Assembly (NCBI RefSeq): GCF_000466165.1
Contig: NZ_KE951408.1
Span: 10,168-48,951, forward strand
Origin: Actinobaculum sp. oral taxon 183 str. F0552
GTDB taxonomy: Bacteria; Actinomycetota; Actinomycetes; Actinomycetales; Actinomycetaceae
Direction of reading: 5' to 3'
DNA: 38,784 bases
The translations under genes and the position numbers were made by a program. The notes below the pieces were generated by a model. That model made no database searches. It was not told the origin of the DNA and saw only the letters and a list, made by a program, of their open reading frames with translations. How positions within the stretch are numbered: position 1 is the first letter of the stretch; each line of letters opens with the position of its first letter. Below are positions 1 through 8,477 of the stretch, piece after piece.

Positions 1-87
1 CCGCCCCTACCGCCGGGATGCGGCGGTGAGCGCTCCGGCGGCGAGCGCACCGTTTCCGCCTGGTGAAACGGCCTCGTCCTCGCCCGG

Positions 88-93
88 TAGACT
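88..93 (+). promoter_or_regulatory. -10 box of a leaderless panC promoter
   Basis: TAGACT lies 7 bases before the GTG start of panC, so transcription would begin at or next to the start codon. The same arrangement is seen at lysS (TAGTCT), the TetR gene (TAGTCT) and the SMP-30 gene (TATCAT). No clear -35 element was seen. Confidence 0.5.
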
Positions 94-100
94 GGTGCGC

Positions 101-961
101 GTGACAGAAGTTGCACGCACCAAGGCCGAATTGGCCACCGCCCTCGCTTCCTTGGAGGGGACGAGCGCGCTCGTCATGACCATGGGGGCGCTCCACGAGG
201 GGCACCTCGCGCTTGTGCGCGCCGCCCGCGAAGCGGCCGACAACGTCGTCGTCTCGATCTTCGTCAACCCCCTGCAGTTCGGGCCCGATGAGGATTACGA
301 GGAGTACCCGCGCGATCTGGCTGCCGACCTCGCCCTTCTCGGCACGGTCGGCGTTGAGGCCGTCTACGCCCCCGAGGCAGCGGAGGTCTACCCGCGCGAG
401 CCGCTCGTGCGGATCGATCCCGGGCCGGTGGCGGCCCTTCTGGAGGGTAAGACGCGCCCCACCCATTTCGCCGGCGTGCTGCAGGTGGTCCACAAGGTGC
501 TCAACCTGGTTCGCCCGGACATGGCCTTCTTCGGCCAGAAGGATGCCCAACAGCTCGCCCTCGTGCGCACGATGGTCGCCGACCTGGACATGCCGGTGGA
601 GATCCGCGCCGTCCCGATCGAGCGCGACGTCGACGGCCTGGCCCTGTCCTCGCGCAACTCCTATCTGTCGGCCACCCAGAGGATCGAGGCCCTCGCGCTC
701 TCGCAGGCCCTCGTCCTGGGCAAGGACGCCGCCGCCCACGGCCTTCCCGCCGCCGGCGTGCGCGAGGTCGCCCTGCGATACCTCGCCGAGGCCCCCGGAG
801 TGCGGCTCGATTACCTGGCTCTCGTCGATCCGCAGACCTTCCAGGAGATCGGCCCGGACGAGGGCGCGGCGCCGGCCGTCCGCTCTGCCTTGCTGGCCGT
901 CGCCGCCTGGGTCGGCCCTACCCGCCTCATCGACAACATGGAGATCGAACTTCATGGCTGA
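101..961 (+). CDS. panC: Pantothenate synthetase (pantoate-beta-alanine ligase)
   Basis: Joins pantoate and beta-alanine using ATP to make pantothenate, the coenzyme A precursor; cytosolic. The 286-residue product has the family's usual length. Visible motifs are the HIGH-type nucleotide site [12 protein letters not shown] near residue 30, FFGQKDAQQ near 145 and the KMSKS-equivalent ALSSRNSYL near 180. The frame is open upstream to the window edge, so the start was chosen at GTG 101. This gives [11 protein letters not shown], and a TAGACT box lies 7 bases before it, matching other leaderless genes in this window. The stop overlaps the panD start by 8 bases, so the two are translationally coupled. 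The next enzyme partner, panD, supplies beta-alanine. Identity is firm; the start is probable. Confidence 0.95.
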   Translation: MTEVARTKAELATALASLEGTSALVMTMGALHEGHLALVRAAREAADNVVVSIFVNPLQFGPDEDYEEYPRDLAADLALLGTVGVEAVYAPEAAEVYPREPLVRIDPGPVAALLEGKTRPTHFAGVLQVVHKVLNLVRPDMAFFGQKDAQQLALVRTMVADLDMPVEIRAVPIERDVDGLALSSRNSYLSATQRIEALALSQALVLGKDAAAHGLPAAGVREVALRYLAEAPGVRLDYLALVDPQTFQEIGPDEGAAPAVRSALLAVAAWVGPTRLIDNMEIELHG

Positions 962-1394
962 CCGTCGCCTGCGCCGGATGATGACCGGCAAGATCCACCG
1001 CGCCACGGTCACGGGCGCCGATCTGCACTACGTCGGCTCGGTGACCGTCGACGCCGATCTCCTCGACGCCGCCGACATCCTCCCCGGCCAGGAGGTCGAC
1101 GTCGTCGATGTGACGAACGGGGCCCGGCTGACGACCTACGCCATCCCCGGCGACCGCGGCTCGGGCGTCCTGACGATCAACGGAGCGGCTGCCCACCTCG
1201 TCGGCGAGGGCGACACCGTCATCCTCATCTCCTACTCGCTCCTCGACGACGCCTCGGCGCGCGCCTACCGGCCTCACGTCGTCTTCGTCGACGCGGGTAA
1301 TCGCATCGTCGAGCGCGGTGCCGAGCCCGGCCGGGTCCCTTCAGGCCACGGCTTGACGGGTACGGGCCTGCCCTTCGCCGACGCCCGCGGGTGA
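954..1394 (+). CDS. panD: Aspartate 1-decarboxylase proenzyme
   Basis: Pyruvoyl-dependent enzyme that decarboxylates aspartate to beta-alanine for the ligase encoded just upstream. The self-cleavage site is visible as Tyr-Val-Gly-Ser-Val in [20 protein letters not shown]; the Ser becomes the pyruvoyl group. TNGAR and the segment [14 protein letters not shown] are also typical. The product is 146 residues. The start at ATG 954 ([10 protein letters not shown]) overlaps the end of panC; an internal ATG at 978 would also retain the conserved KIHRATV segment, but then the conserved Leu-Arg preceding it would be lost. Type III pantothenate kinase, which often follows panD in related bacteria, is not present; a tandem repeat and an accessory island follow instead. 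Confidence 0.93.
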   Translation: MADRRLRRMMTGKIHRATVTGADLHYVGSVTVDADLLDAADILPGQEVDVVDVTNGARLTTYAIPGDRGSGVLTINGAAAHLVGEGDTVILISYSLLDDASARAYRPHVVFVDAGNRIVERGAEPGRVPSGHGLTGTGLPFADARG

Positions 1395-2003
1395 GGCCCC
1401 GCGAGCGATCTGGCGCCCGCGGATGATCTAGCCGATCCGGCGCCCGCGGATGACCTGACCGATCCGGCGCCCGCGGATGTTCGATGCCCCGCGCGACCCG
1501 TCCGTCGATTCCCCGGTTCGGGAACGCACGTCGGGAGTGAACGTGCAAGCTGCGGGTGTTCCGAGACGGCGCCGACGGCCCATCCGTGCTCTCCGCTGGC
1601 GCTGCGGAGAGCGTTGCGGACATCGAACGGACCGGGGCTCGCAGGTGCTCTCCGCCGGCACTGGCGGGGATGCCTCTTCGGATGGTCCCTGCGCGCGATG
1701 CACTGCGCCTGGCGGCGATCCCGGTCGCGTCCCGACGTCGTTGGCGCGATGCGACCGGATCTCGTAGGCGATCGATCTAGGGGAGCGGCAGGCCGACCGT
1801 GACAGCCAAGGGGTTGAAAACCGTCTCGTCGACCTGCCACAATGAAGTCTATACGTGGGCAGTGGTTGCTTCAAGGGCCGCTGACGGGTAGCGGCACCCG
1901 GAGAATCCAGCCCGGGGAGTTCCTACCGGGGAGAGTTTCCCGTTGCGCGAATCTTTTCCGTTGTGGACGTTGTGGACCCGGTGGGGGATCTGGCCGTCGC
2001 AGG
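1395..2003. other. Gene-poor stretch between panD and the secretion cassettes
   Basis: Apart from the 27-bp repeats I see no convincing gene. Short open frames here lack ribosome sites and family features. The last part, about 1849-1930, read on the minus strand, gives GCRYPSAALEA. It resembles RYPSSSLQS read from 8857-8950, so it may be a worn copy of the segment found upstream of the WXG100-like genes. Confidence 0.4.
1407..1487 (+). repeat. Three 27-bp direct tandem repeats downstream of panD
   Basis: Three head-to-tail units at 1407-1433, 1434-1460 and 1461-1487. The shared core is GATCYGGCGCCCGCGGATG; the third unit diverges at its end. The units begin 12 bases after the panD stop and stay in the panD reading frame, where they would read as Asp-Pro-Ala-Pro-Ala-Asp-Asp-Leu-Thr-like repeats. 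Confidence 0.85.
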
Positions 2004-2717
2004 CTAGCTCTCGAGGCTGATGAGGTGGGACAGGTGGCGCCACAGGGTCATCGTCGTCATGGGGGCCAGTGCGGCGGTCTCGCCGTCGATGACTATGTCC
2101 AACAGGCCGTCCGGCGTGTCGAGGAAGCAGACCGTATCGCGTACCTTCGCGGTCCCGTCCTCCACGGTGTGGCCTTGGAGGAGCCAGCACCGCCAGCCGC
2201 CGGCGTCGATGGCGTGTGAGATGGTCGGCCAGGACCCCTCGATCGCGTCGGCCAGGTCCGTCCACGGCTCGGCGGCGTCCCCGCTGGGCTCCAGGACGTT
2301 GTTGACGAGCGAGGCCGGGACGGTCTGGCTCTCGGGTTCGGTCAGCTGAGGCCGGGGCCCCAGGTTGAGCAGTTCGACGATGGACGGGGGGACGATCCCG
2401 CGTTCGACGCGTTGCAGGATCGTGTAGTCGCCGTCGATCTGGTCGAGGAGCCCGACGCCGTCGGCTGCGACCCACACGCTGGCCGAGCGCAGGGCTCCGG
2501 CGTCCGATCCGAGGACGTGCACGACGCCGGCCATGCCGGTCAGGCCTTCTAGCAGCTCCTGGGCGGGATCCGTCAGGGCGGTGCCGTCCAGGACGTTGAG
2601 GTCCCACAGCTCCCTCAGTTCGCTGCGCGGCACCCGCTCACCGGCGATCACCGAGCGGAGCGCGTTCCAGCTTCCGTGCCGGAGTCTGAGCCGCGGCGCG
2701 ATGTCGGTCGTGTTCAT
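2004..2717 (-). CDS. EspG-like ESX secretion chaperone (copy A)
   Basis: A 237-residue protein whose layout resembles actinobacterial EspG, the cytosolic chaperones that hold ESX (type VII) substrates before export. Seen: residues about 35-60 with LWDLNVLDGTALTDPAQELLEGL (a rule-like 'aromatic-x-x-x-x-L-x-DG...L' stretch), then VWVAADGVGLL and ILQRVERGIVPPSIVELLNLGPRP. In the C-terminal half VCFLDTPDGLLDIV resembles the 'Asp-Thr-x-x-Gly' strand of EspG. The ATG at 2717 has AGGAG upstream and overlaps the preceding gene as ATGA. A paralogue sits at 3550-4287. The family call is by eye and could be only a distant fold relative. Confidence 0.5.
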   Translation of the reverse strand: MNTTDIAPRLRLRHGSWNALRSVIAGERVPRSELRELWDLNVLDGTALTDPAQELLEGLTGMAGVVHVLGSDAGALRSASVWVAADGVGLLDQIDGDYTILQRVERGIVPPSIVELLNLGPRPQLTEPESQTVPASLVNNVLEPSGDAAEPWTDLADAIEGSWPTISHAIDAGGWRCWLLQGHTVEDGTAKVRDTVCFLDTPDGLLDIVIDGETAALAPMTTMTLWRHLSHLISLES

Positions 2718-3151
2718 CGGGGGATCTCCTCGCCTCTCATGCTGCTGGCGATGCCGGTCAGGGTGTCGGCGAGCGTCGAGAACTCGGCGGTCGTCGAGGT
2801 GGCGGTGATGACGAATCCCCGCCTGCTCACGGCGTCGACGTACGTGAAGAGCATCTGGGTCAGACTCAGACCCTCCATCGGAAAGGTCGTGAGGTACACG
2901 CAGCCGGCGTGCCCGTCGATGTTCGCGTCGCCTATGTCCAGGACGTGGAAGGGCTGATACTGCTCGGAGGAGAGCTCGGCGACTCCGGCCGCCCATTCGT
3001 AGGGGGAGGAGTCGATGTCGTCGGCGTGCGCGACGAGCACCGTCGGCGCGTAGTCCAGGTGCCCCTGCGGGCCGACGACTAGGAGATCGGCGGCCTCGAG
3101 CCCCGGGGGGAGGGGCGCCTCGGCCCAATCCTTGGGAAGCGTCATGAACAT
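2714..3151 (-). CDS. DcrB/DUF1795-like protein (copy A)
   Basis: A 145-residue soluble protein with no signal peptide or membrane segment. It has the pattern of the DcrB/DUF1795/LpqN group: an N-terminal 'LPKDW' followed by a variable loop, APTVLVAHADD, a central helix, then a strand pair ending in FVITATSTTAEF and a final helix (LADTLTGIASS). It resembles the 151-residue protein at 4284-4739 in every block. A second Met at 3145 is an alternative start. It is translationally coupled (ATGA) to the EspG-like gene, so it likely works with that chaperone, perhaps as an adaptor for the effector or as an immunity factor. The role is unproven. Confidence 0.55.
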   Translation of the reverse strand: MFMTLPKDWAEAPLPPGLEAADLLVVGPQGHLDYAPTVLVAHADDIDSSPYEWAAGVAELSSEQYQPFHVLDIGDANIDGHAGCVYLTTFPMEGLSLTQMLFTYVDAVSRRGFVITATSTTAEFSTLADTLTGIASSMRGEEIPR

Positions 3152-3549
3152 GTCGTGGTCCTATCGTGGCCGGTTTCCGTGTGGGCTGCCCGCTGCCGAG
3201 GACGTTCAGCGCCTTCTCCCCGGAGCCCTTTCCTTTCAGGAGCGCCCGCGGCTCTGGCTGTGGAAGGCGGGAAGGCCGGCGGCGTCCCGCTCGCCGCCAC
3301 GGCGGGGCCGTCCCAGCGGGGATCGGCCGGGCGCGGCGATCGGAGGCGAGGCAGCGGGCGAAGGCCCGCCGTCCGCCGCACGGCCCAGCGCTCCGCCAGG
3401 GCGGGCGCCGTCGGGTCTAGAGACTGCTCCACCCTAGGGACTATACGTGCAGCGGCTATCGGAGTCACGTCATATGCTCATGTGTCGGCGGATTCGAAGC
3501 GGTGTCTCCGGTCGGAATGGGATCGGAGGCACCGCTTCCGTCAGCGCCC
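3152..3549. other. GC-rich spacer between two secretion cassettes
   Basis: About 400 bases separate the end of the EspG-like copy B from the start of the DcrB-like copy A. Open frames on both strands here are GC-driven, without ribosome sites or recognisable families. It may hold the remains of a lost effector/WXG100 pair, since the downstream DcrB-EspG pair has none of its own, but no similarity could be read. Confidence 0.3.
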
Positions 3550-4287
3550 TTATGTGGAAGGCGCGATGAGGGTGAGGATGTCGATCCAAATGTCGGAAGG
3601 CATCATGGACGTCGCCTTCACGGTCTCCACTTCGTCGTCTGCCTCGGAATCCTCGTCGCCTTCGGGGCTCACCCGCAGCATGCCCGATGACGTGTCGAGC
3701 ACCGCCATGGATCCCCGCGACTGCATAGGCGTCTCGGCGCACGCGTAGGCTTCCAGGGTCCAGAAGCGCCATTCGCCGTCGACCAGGCTCGCGTAGGCGT
3801 CCGGCCACATGGGCCGGATGTTGCGGGCGAGGTCCTCCTGGGGAGGGTTGTCGGAGTCGTCGGCCCGCTCGAAGATATCCTGGAAGAGCGTGGCCGGAAG
3901 GACGTCTGAGACGTCCAGGCGCTCCGACTTGCGTGGCCCGATGCTCAGAAGCTCCACCAGGGCCAGAGGCAGCATGCCTTGGTCGACGCGACGCAGGATG
4001 GTCCACTCTCCGTCGGTCTGGACCAGGAGGGAGATCCGCTCGGGATCCACGAAGGCCAGGAGCGCGTGGAGGCTTCCCGCTTCCGAAAGGTAGAGCTCGA
4101 TAAGCCCGACCGGCTCGAAGAGAGCGTGCAGCAGATCTTTCGCCGTATCCGTCAGGTCGCCGTCGGCGACGACGCCGCGCGCTTCGAGGTCGGAGAGGAC
4201 GTCTTGCCCGACGTCCTCTCCGTTCACCAGCGCCTGCAGCGCCTCCCACAGGTAGACGGGCAAGGAGAGGTTGAGTCCTTCGATCAT
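3550..4287 (-). CDS. EspG-like ESX secretion chaperone (copy B)
   Basis: A 245-residue paralogue of the protein at 2004-2717. Conserved blocks are LPVYLWEALQALVNGE, DLEARGVVADGDLTDTAKDLLHAL, LVQTDGEWTILRRVDQGMLPLALVELLSIGPRK and a C-terminal MAVLDTSSGMLRV. The blocks match the EspG layout: a central sheet, a helix ending in the lipid-like 'ALVELL-IGPR', and a second half-sheet with Asp-Thr-x-x-Gly. An acidic stretch (EGDEDSEADDEVE) precedes the last helix. Start ATG 4287 has GGGAGG upstream and overlaps the DcrB-like gene as ATGA. EspG proteins of mycobacteria bind PE/PPE pairs; here the neighbours are WXG100-like proteins, so the presumed substrate differs. Family call is by eye. Confidence 0.52.
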   Translation of the reverse strand: MIEGLNLSLPVYLWEALQALVNGEDVGQDVLSDLEARGVVADGDLTDTAKDLLHALFEPVGLIELYLSEAGSLHALLAFVDPERISLLVQTDGEWTILRRVDQGMLPLALVELLSIGPRKSERLDVSDVLPATLFQDIFERADDSDNPPQEDLARNIRPMWPDAYASLVDGEWRFWTLEAYACAETPMQSRGSMAVLDTSSGMLRVSPEGDEDSEADDEVETVKATSMMPSDIWIDILTLIAPST

Positions 4288-4739
4288 GCCGGCCTCCCGG
4301 GGATTTCGAAGCTGTGAGCCATGGTCGCGAAGGTGTCGACGTACTCCGGGTACTCGGCGCTCGCGCAAGTGAACGTCAGCACGTAGCCTGTGGCGGGGCC
4401 GCCTTCCGGCCGGTCGATCAGCGCGAACTGCTCCTGCGTGACGTTCAGGGCCTCCACCGTGAACGTGGAAACGTAGACGAGGGCGGGATGTTCGGCGATC
4501 GTGGTCGTGGCGGAGTCGATGACGTGCAGGGTCTTGAAGATCTGCTTCTTCATCATGTCGATCGTCTCGCCGATCCACTCTTCGAGCGACCCCGTGACTT
4601 CATCGTTGTGATTGAGGACCACGGTGGGCGAGTAGTCCCGATAGCCGGGAGGCCCTACCGCCAGGAAGTCGTTGGGAAAGCCATTGGGGGAGGCGTCGAC
4701 GGGACGCCAACCGTCGGGGAGTTCGATAGTCACGTTCAT
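4284..4739 (-). CDS. DcrB/DUF1795-like protein (copy B)
   Basis: A 151-residue soluble protein starting MNVTIELPDGWRPVD. The pattern 'P-x-G-W...SPTVVLNHND...', a middle helix, 'EHPALVYVSTFTVEALNVTQEQFAL', 'GYVLTFTCAS' and a last helix ending in AHSFEIP is that of the DUF1795/DcrB group. The effector stop and this start share a base as TGATG (a GTG one codon earlier is an alternative start), and its own stop overlaps the EspG-like gene. The tight coupling in the order effector, DcrB-like, EspG-like suggests a shared job in holding or neutralising the effector. Whether it is chaperone, adaptor or immunity protein cannot be read from the sequence. Confidence 0.6.
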   Translation of the reverse strand: MNVTIELPDGWRPVDASPNGFPNDFLAVGPPGYRDYSPTVVLNHNDEVTGSLEEWIGETIDMMKKQIFKTLHVIDSATTTIAEHPALVYVSTFTVEALNVTQEQFALIDRPEGGPATGYVLTFTCASAEYPEYVDTFATMAHSFEIPGRPA

Positions 4740-6145
4740 CACCAGAATTTTAGCTTCTTGGCCTTATCGGAGACCCAGTTCTTCGCTGCTTTGATGTCTT
4801 CGGACGGCTTCCAATTGTCGATGGCCTTCGAAACGGAGCTGTCGAATGTGTTGTGGATCCAATCGCCGCCCATCCTTCCTAGCTTTCCGCCTATGTAGCC
4901 TCCTGCGGCTCCGGCGACTGCCGCGCCGGGGCCCGTCCACGAGAACAGTGCCGCGCCAGCCGCACCTCCCGCGGCCGATCCTGCGGCTTCGGCCGCCGCG
5001 GGAACGGCATCCCATGCGCCTTTCGCCGCCGTGCGGGCGACCTTGTCGCCTGTAGTCAGCGAGGGATTGGCCGAATCGTGCTTCCACTGCTCAGATCCGC
5101 CCTTATAGGCGTCGTAAGCTACAGAGCCGATGCTGAGGGCCGTTCCCACGGGGCCGAGGACCTTGCCGGCTTTCGACGCGTATTTGCCGGCTTTCGACCC
5201 CCATTCGAACGCTTTGTCCAAATGCAGCTTCTTCGCTCCCGATGCGGCTCCTGCAGCGAGATGCCGTCCGCCTTCCCCCAATTTCTCCCAATTCTTGGGG
5301 TCGGTCAAGCCCTTCATGGCCTTCCCGTTTTTGAAGAAATCGAATCCGCCTTCCAATCCCTTCAGGTGCCTGCCGAATTTAAAGCCGAACCCTTTAGAGT
5401 TGAGGGCAGCTTTCGTCCCGTGTATGATATCTGTAACTGCCTTACTAGCGTTTTTCGTAAGTTGCCCACCAGCCATCATCAGACCCAGCCCACCATATTT
5501 GAGTGGATCTATAAGATAACTACCAATCTTTCCTTTCAGCTTTTTTGCCAAGGCTAGCTTCCCTCCGCCCGCTATGGCGGCGATATCGGGGAATACTATC
5601 CCGAAACAGCTTTCTTGAAAATCGTCATGGGCCTTCTTTTCTTTCTCTCTAGCTTTTGAAACATTATCAGAGATAGTATTGTAATGCGTGACTTTTTCAT
5701 TATAATCGTCGACTTGTTTCGCTTCTTCCGCAGTGACGGTTACTTGTTGAGGGTTGGAATCAAATGTAGCCTGGCCTAGACAAGCTGGCTTAGTGGGTTC
5801 TTTTATTGTTGTGCCTTCAACTGTTAGGCCGTAGGTTGTGGCATCCGAAATCGCGGTTTCCAATGTGCTTTTTACGGAATCGAGTTCAGTTTTAAGTGAA
5901 TCTACCGCTTTTTTGAACGTATTGACGTTTCCCGAAAGGCCCGACAGGTCGGTCTCTGCGGAACTGGCGGCGGTGTCAAACGATGCGGAGCTCAGGCCTG
6001 TCCATTCGTCGGTGGCGGTGGAGTGGCCTGAACGCAGCTCGCTCGCCCATGTATCGGTGATACTTGTGGACAGCGTGCTGAGGCTGGACGACAGGTTGCC
6101 GATTTCCGTAGGATTTCCGTCGAATTTTGCGTCAATGGGTGGCAT
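4739..6145 (-). CDS. Type VII-type secreted effector with glycine-zipper C-terminus (copy B)
   Basis: A 468-residue protein. Residues 1 to about 115 form a Ser/Thr-rich helical domain like the putative T7SS secretion-signal/LXG region (SSLSTLSTSITDTWASEL, DEWTGLSSASFD, a long helix ending near SDATTYGLTVEG). The middle (about 175-290) is basic and variable. The C-terminal 180 residues hold a glycine-rich helix pair (AAAEAAGSAAGGAAGAAL and AGAAGGYIGGKLGRMGGDWI) typical of glycine-zipper membrane insertion, and end in KKLKFW. There is no classical signal peptide. RBS GGAGAA precedes ATG 6145. It follows a WXG100-like gene, as LXG effectors often do. It may be a pore-forming toxin; that is inference. 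The middle has much higher AT than its flanks. Confidence 0.6.
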   Translation of the reverse strand: MPPIDAKFDGNPTEIGNLSSSLSTLSTSITDTWASELRSGHSTATDEWTGLSSASFDTAASSAETDLSGLSGNVNTFKKAVDSLKTELDSVKSTLETAISDATTYGLTVEGTTIKEPTKPACLGQATFDSNPQQVTVTAEEAKQVDDYNEKVTHYNTISDNVSKAREKEKKAHDDFQESCFGIVFPDIAAIAGGGKLALAKKLKGKIGSYLIDPLKYGGLGLMMAGGQLTKNASKAVTDIIHGTKAALNSKGFGFKFGRHLKGLEGGFDFFKNGKAMKGLTDPKNWEKLGEGGRHLAAGAASGAKKLHLDKAFEWGSKAGKYASKAGKVLGPVGTALSIGSVAYDAYKGGSEQWKHDSANPSLTTGDKVARTAAKGAWDAVPAAAEAAGSAAGGAAGAALFSWTGPGAAVAGAAGGYIGGKLGRMGGDWIHNTFDSSVSKAIDNWKPSEDIKAAKNWVSDKAKKLKFW

Positions 6146-6192
6146 GGATTCTCCTAAAACTTCAAATTGAATTCAATGAGTGCAATTTAGTT

Positions 6193-6480
6193 TCAATGGT
6201 CGGAACTAGTTGCGCATTGAATGTCACTTTGTACGTCTCTGTCAGTGGAGTCGAAGCATTCGGCGTCAGTGGACAGCGTCGAGGCGAGTTGCGATGCCTT
6301 GGTGGCGAGGTCGGAGAGGCTGGTTCCCAGAGTGCTGCACACGTTATCCGCCCAACTTTGGGAATCTCCGAATCCTGACGCCGTAAGTGACTCTTGGTTG
6401 TACATGCCACTGGATGCCGAGTCGTAGTGCGTCTTCGCCGTGCGAAGGGAATCCGTGTTGACGGTGAAGGTGCCGTCCAT
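6193..6480 (-). CDS. WXG100-like small helical protein (copy B)
   Basis: A 95-residue protein without signal peptide, of WXG100 size. It begins MDGTFTVNTDSL, has a two-helix layout with the turn near SGFGDSQSWADNV, and a second helix LGTSLSDLATKASQLASTL. Trp sits at the predicted turn, though the strict W-x-G triplet is absent; two Cys lie near the C-terminus. Start ATG 6480 has GAGG 8 bases upstream. It lies 47 bases before the effector gene, so it is a likely secretion partner that pairs with the effector's N-terminal helices, as known for WXG100/LXG pairs. Its first third is almost identical in DNA to the paralogue at 8478-8756. Confidence 0.58.
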   Translation of the reverse strand: MDGTFTVNTDSLRTAKTHYDSASSGMYNQESLTASGFGDSQSWADNVCSTLGTSLSDLATKASQLASTLSTDAECFDSTDRDVQSDIQCATSSDH

Positions 6481-6566
6481 GTGAACCTCGATTCTTGAGA
6501 AAGCCGATGCATCAACGGGAGACGTGGGGAGGTCTCCCCCTGCCGGGAAACTTTAAGGCAGAAGCG

Positions 6567-6637
6567 CGCCGGCTTTGAAGAGGCTGCTATGGGCACCGTA
6601 ATCCGGGGAATTCTCCCAGTTGAACTGCGGAATGGGG
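6567..6637 (-). repeat. Conserved segment upstream of WXG100-like copy B
   Basis: This stretch matches 8885-8956, beginning CGCCGGCTTTGAAGAG and continuing through GGGYACCGTAATCCGGG, at an offset of 2318 bases. Both lie at a similar distance upstream of the two WXG100-like genes, so each cassette was copied with its upstream region. Confidence 0.75.
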
Positions 6638-6639
6638 GA

Positions 6640-6953
6640 TGCGAGGGCGCGCAATAGCCGGCGGCGTTCCCGGCGTTCGCGCAAATCGGGGATCCGACCA
6701 CCAGCCTCCACCCAGACCGTCCAGACCGTGACGACATCCTGCGCCTGCGCAATCCGGGGATCCAACCCCATTCCCGTTCTGCGCCCACGCGGAACTCGAT
6801 GTTCACGCGGATAACCACCCCGGCCGAATGCGCACCTGCGGCCGGGGTGGTGTCGTACTCGCTGAACCGCGCAGAGAGAACGCAGAGATCGGTGTCGGGA
6901 AAACAACGGAACGCCGTCTGCCGGACAATCGACAGTCCGATAGTCACACTCAT
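6640..6953 (-). pseudogene. Truncated DcrB/DUF1795-like gene (third copy)
   Basis: Directly after the upstream effector, with the same TGATG junction as the intact copy at 4739, the frame begins MSVTIGL (compare MNVTIEL). It then reads FPDTDLCVLSARFSEYD and AGVVIRVN, which fits the first half of the DUF1795-like family. After about 60 residues the family pattern stops, and the frame runs on without sense into the upstream region of the next WXG100-like gene. No EspG-like gene follows. This looks like a cassette cut short by recombination with the neighbouring one. It could still be translated as a hybrid. Confidence 0.45.
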
Positions 6954-8431
6954 CACCAGAATTTGAGTTTCTTGGCCTTATCGGAGACCCAGTTCTTCGC
7001 TGAGTCGATTTGTTCGGACGGCTTCCAATTGTCGATGGCTTTCGAGACGGTGCTGTCGAATGTGTTGTGGATCCAATCGCCGCCCATCCTTCCTAGCTTT
7101 CCGCCTATGTAGCCTCCTGCGGCTCCGGCCACTGCCGCGCCGGGACCGGTCCACGAGAACGCCGCTGCTAAAGCACTGCTTCCCGCGGCCGATCCTGCGG
7201 CTTCGGCCGCCGCGGGAACGGCGTCCCATGCTCCCTTAGCCACTGTGCGGGCGACCTTGTCGCCTTTAGTCAACGAGGGATCGACCGAATCGCGCGCCCA
7301 CTGCTCAGATCCGCCCTTATAGGCGTCATAGCCTACGAGGCCAACGTCGATGGCGGTTCCCAAGGGGCCGAGGAACTTGCCGGCTTTCGACGCATATTTG
7401 CCGACTTTCGGCCCCCATTTGTCTAAATGTATCTTTTCCGCTCCCGATGCGAGACGTTTAGCAAGGCTTTTTCCTCCATATCCACCAAAATGATCTGTTG
7501 CTTTGCCTATTTTTTTACCCGCAGTCTCCCAGTTTTCATCATTGTTGAGATGATGAAACATTCTTCCTTCGCCATGTTTGTAAGAATATTTTTTATGATT
7601 TTGAAGTCTGCTTTTATTATTGTCTACATGTCGTCCTTTAAATACTTTTACTTTACCATTTTTAAACTTAATATTGACATCTCTTATATATAATTTACTT
7701 TTTATACTTTTTCTAATTTTCATTAGTGTTCTATTAGTAGAAGCATTAATCTGCATATTAGCAGCTAATCTACTTAATGTTGCATGTTTAAAGATTCCTG
7801 CAGCGATTTTAATTTTTCCATTCCAACTTTTAATTGTCTTAAGTTTATTTTGTACGTCTAAGTCGGTTTGATCAGGAAATTCTATGTCAAAACAGCTCAA
7901 TTGGAAGGCTTCATGAGCTTTCTGCTCTTTATCTCTGGCTTTTGAAACACTGTCAGATATATCGTTGTAATGTTTTACTTTTTCATTATAGTCATCAACT
8001 TGTTTTGCCTCTTCTTCGGTGACGTTAACCTGTTGGGTCATACCGGCAACTGGTATGGAAACAAGGCAGAGTGGCTTAGTCGGTTCCTTTATTGTTGTCC
8101 CTTCAACTGTAAGACCATAAGTTGTTGCGTCTGAAATAGCTGTTTCTAATGTGCTTTTTACAGAGTCGAGTTCGATTTTAAGGTCATCTACGGCTTTCTT
8201 GAATGAACTAACATCTTCTGAAAGATCTGACAAATCGGTTTCAGCGGAAGTCGCATCAGTATCAAAGGCTGTAGCGCTCTCTCCGGACCACTCGTCGATG
8301 GCGGTGGAGTGACCTGAACGCAGCTCGCTCGCCCACGTGTCAGTAATATTCGTAGACAATGTTTCGAGACTAGTTGATAGATTGCCGATTTCTGTAGGAT
8401 CTCCGTCGAACTTTACGTCTATATCTGACAT
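6953..8431 (-). CDS. Type VII-type secreted effector with glycine-zipper C-terminus (copy A)
   Basis: A 492-residue paralogue of the protein at 4739-6145. The N-terminal 115 residues and the C-terminal 150 (glycine zipper, GGYIGGKLGRMGGDWI, ending KKLKFW) are conserved, with near-identical DNA at the 3' end. The middle, about residues 180-320, is unrelated, very lysine-rich (for example KIRKSIKSKLYIRDVNIKFKNG) and encoded by strongly AT-rich DNA at about 7440-7900. Start ATG 8431 has AGGAGA upstream. The pattern of fixed ends and a swapped core is what polymorphic toxins show when the active or specificity region is exchanged, though here the fixed C-terminus is unusual. Function as a pore-former or nucleic-acid binder is open. 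Confidence 0.58.
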   Translation of the reverse strand: MSDIDVKFDGDPTEIGNLSTSLETLSTNITDTWASELRSGHSTAIDEWSGESATAFDTDATSAETDLSDLSEDVSSFKKAVDDLKIELDSVKSTLETAISDATTYGLTVEGTTIKEPTKPLCLVSIPVAGMTQQVNVTEEEAKQVDDYNEKVKHYNDISDSVSKARDKEQKAHEAFQLSCFDIEFPDQTDLDVQNKLKTIKSWNGKIKIAAGIFKHATLSRLAANMQINASTNRTLMKIRKSIKSKLYIRDVNIKFKNGKVKVFKGRHVDNNKSRLQNHKKYSYKHGEGRMFHHLNNDENWETAGKKIGKATDHFGGYGGKSLAKRLASGAEKIHLDKWGPKVGKYASKAGKFLGPLGTAIDVGLVGYDAYKGGSEQWARDSVDPSLTKGDKVARTVAKGAWDAVPAAAEAAGSAAGSSALAAAFSWTGPGAAVAGAAGGYIGGKLGRMGGDWIHNTFDSTVSKAIDNWKPSEQIDSAKNWVSDKAKKLKFW

Positions 8432-8477
8432 CTGGTCTCCTAAATGTAATTTAAATTGTCAGATGAACATTTGGTGG

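Noticed and set aside
1-66. Possible end of a gene before panC
   Set aside because: Two frames stop (at 29 and 66), but too few codons are in the window to recognise a product.
3142-3468. Minus-strand 108-codon frame between cassettes
   Set aside because: Arg/Pro-rich translation of GC-rich DNA, no family features, and it overlaps the start of the DcrB-like gene.
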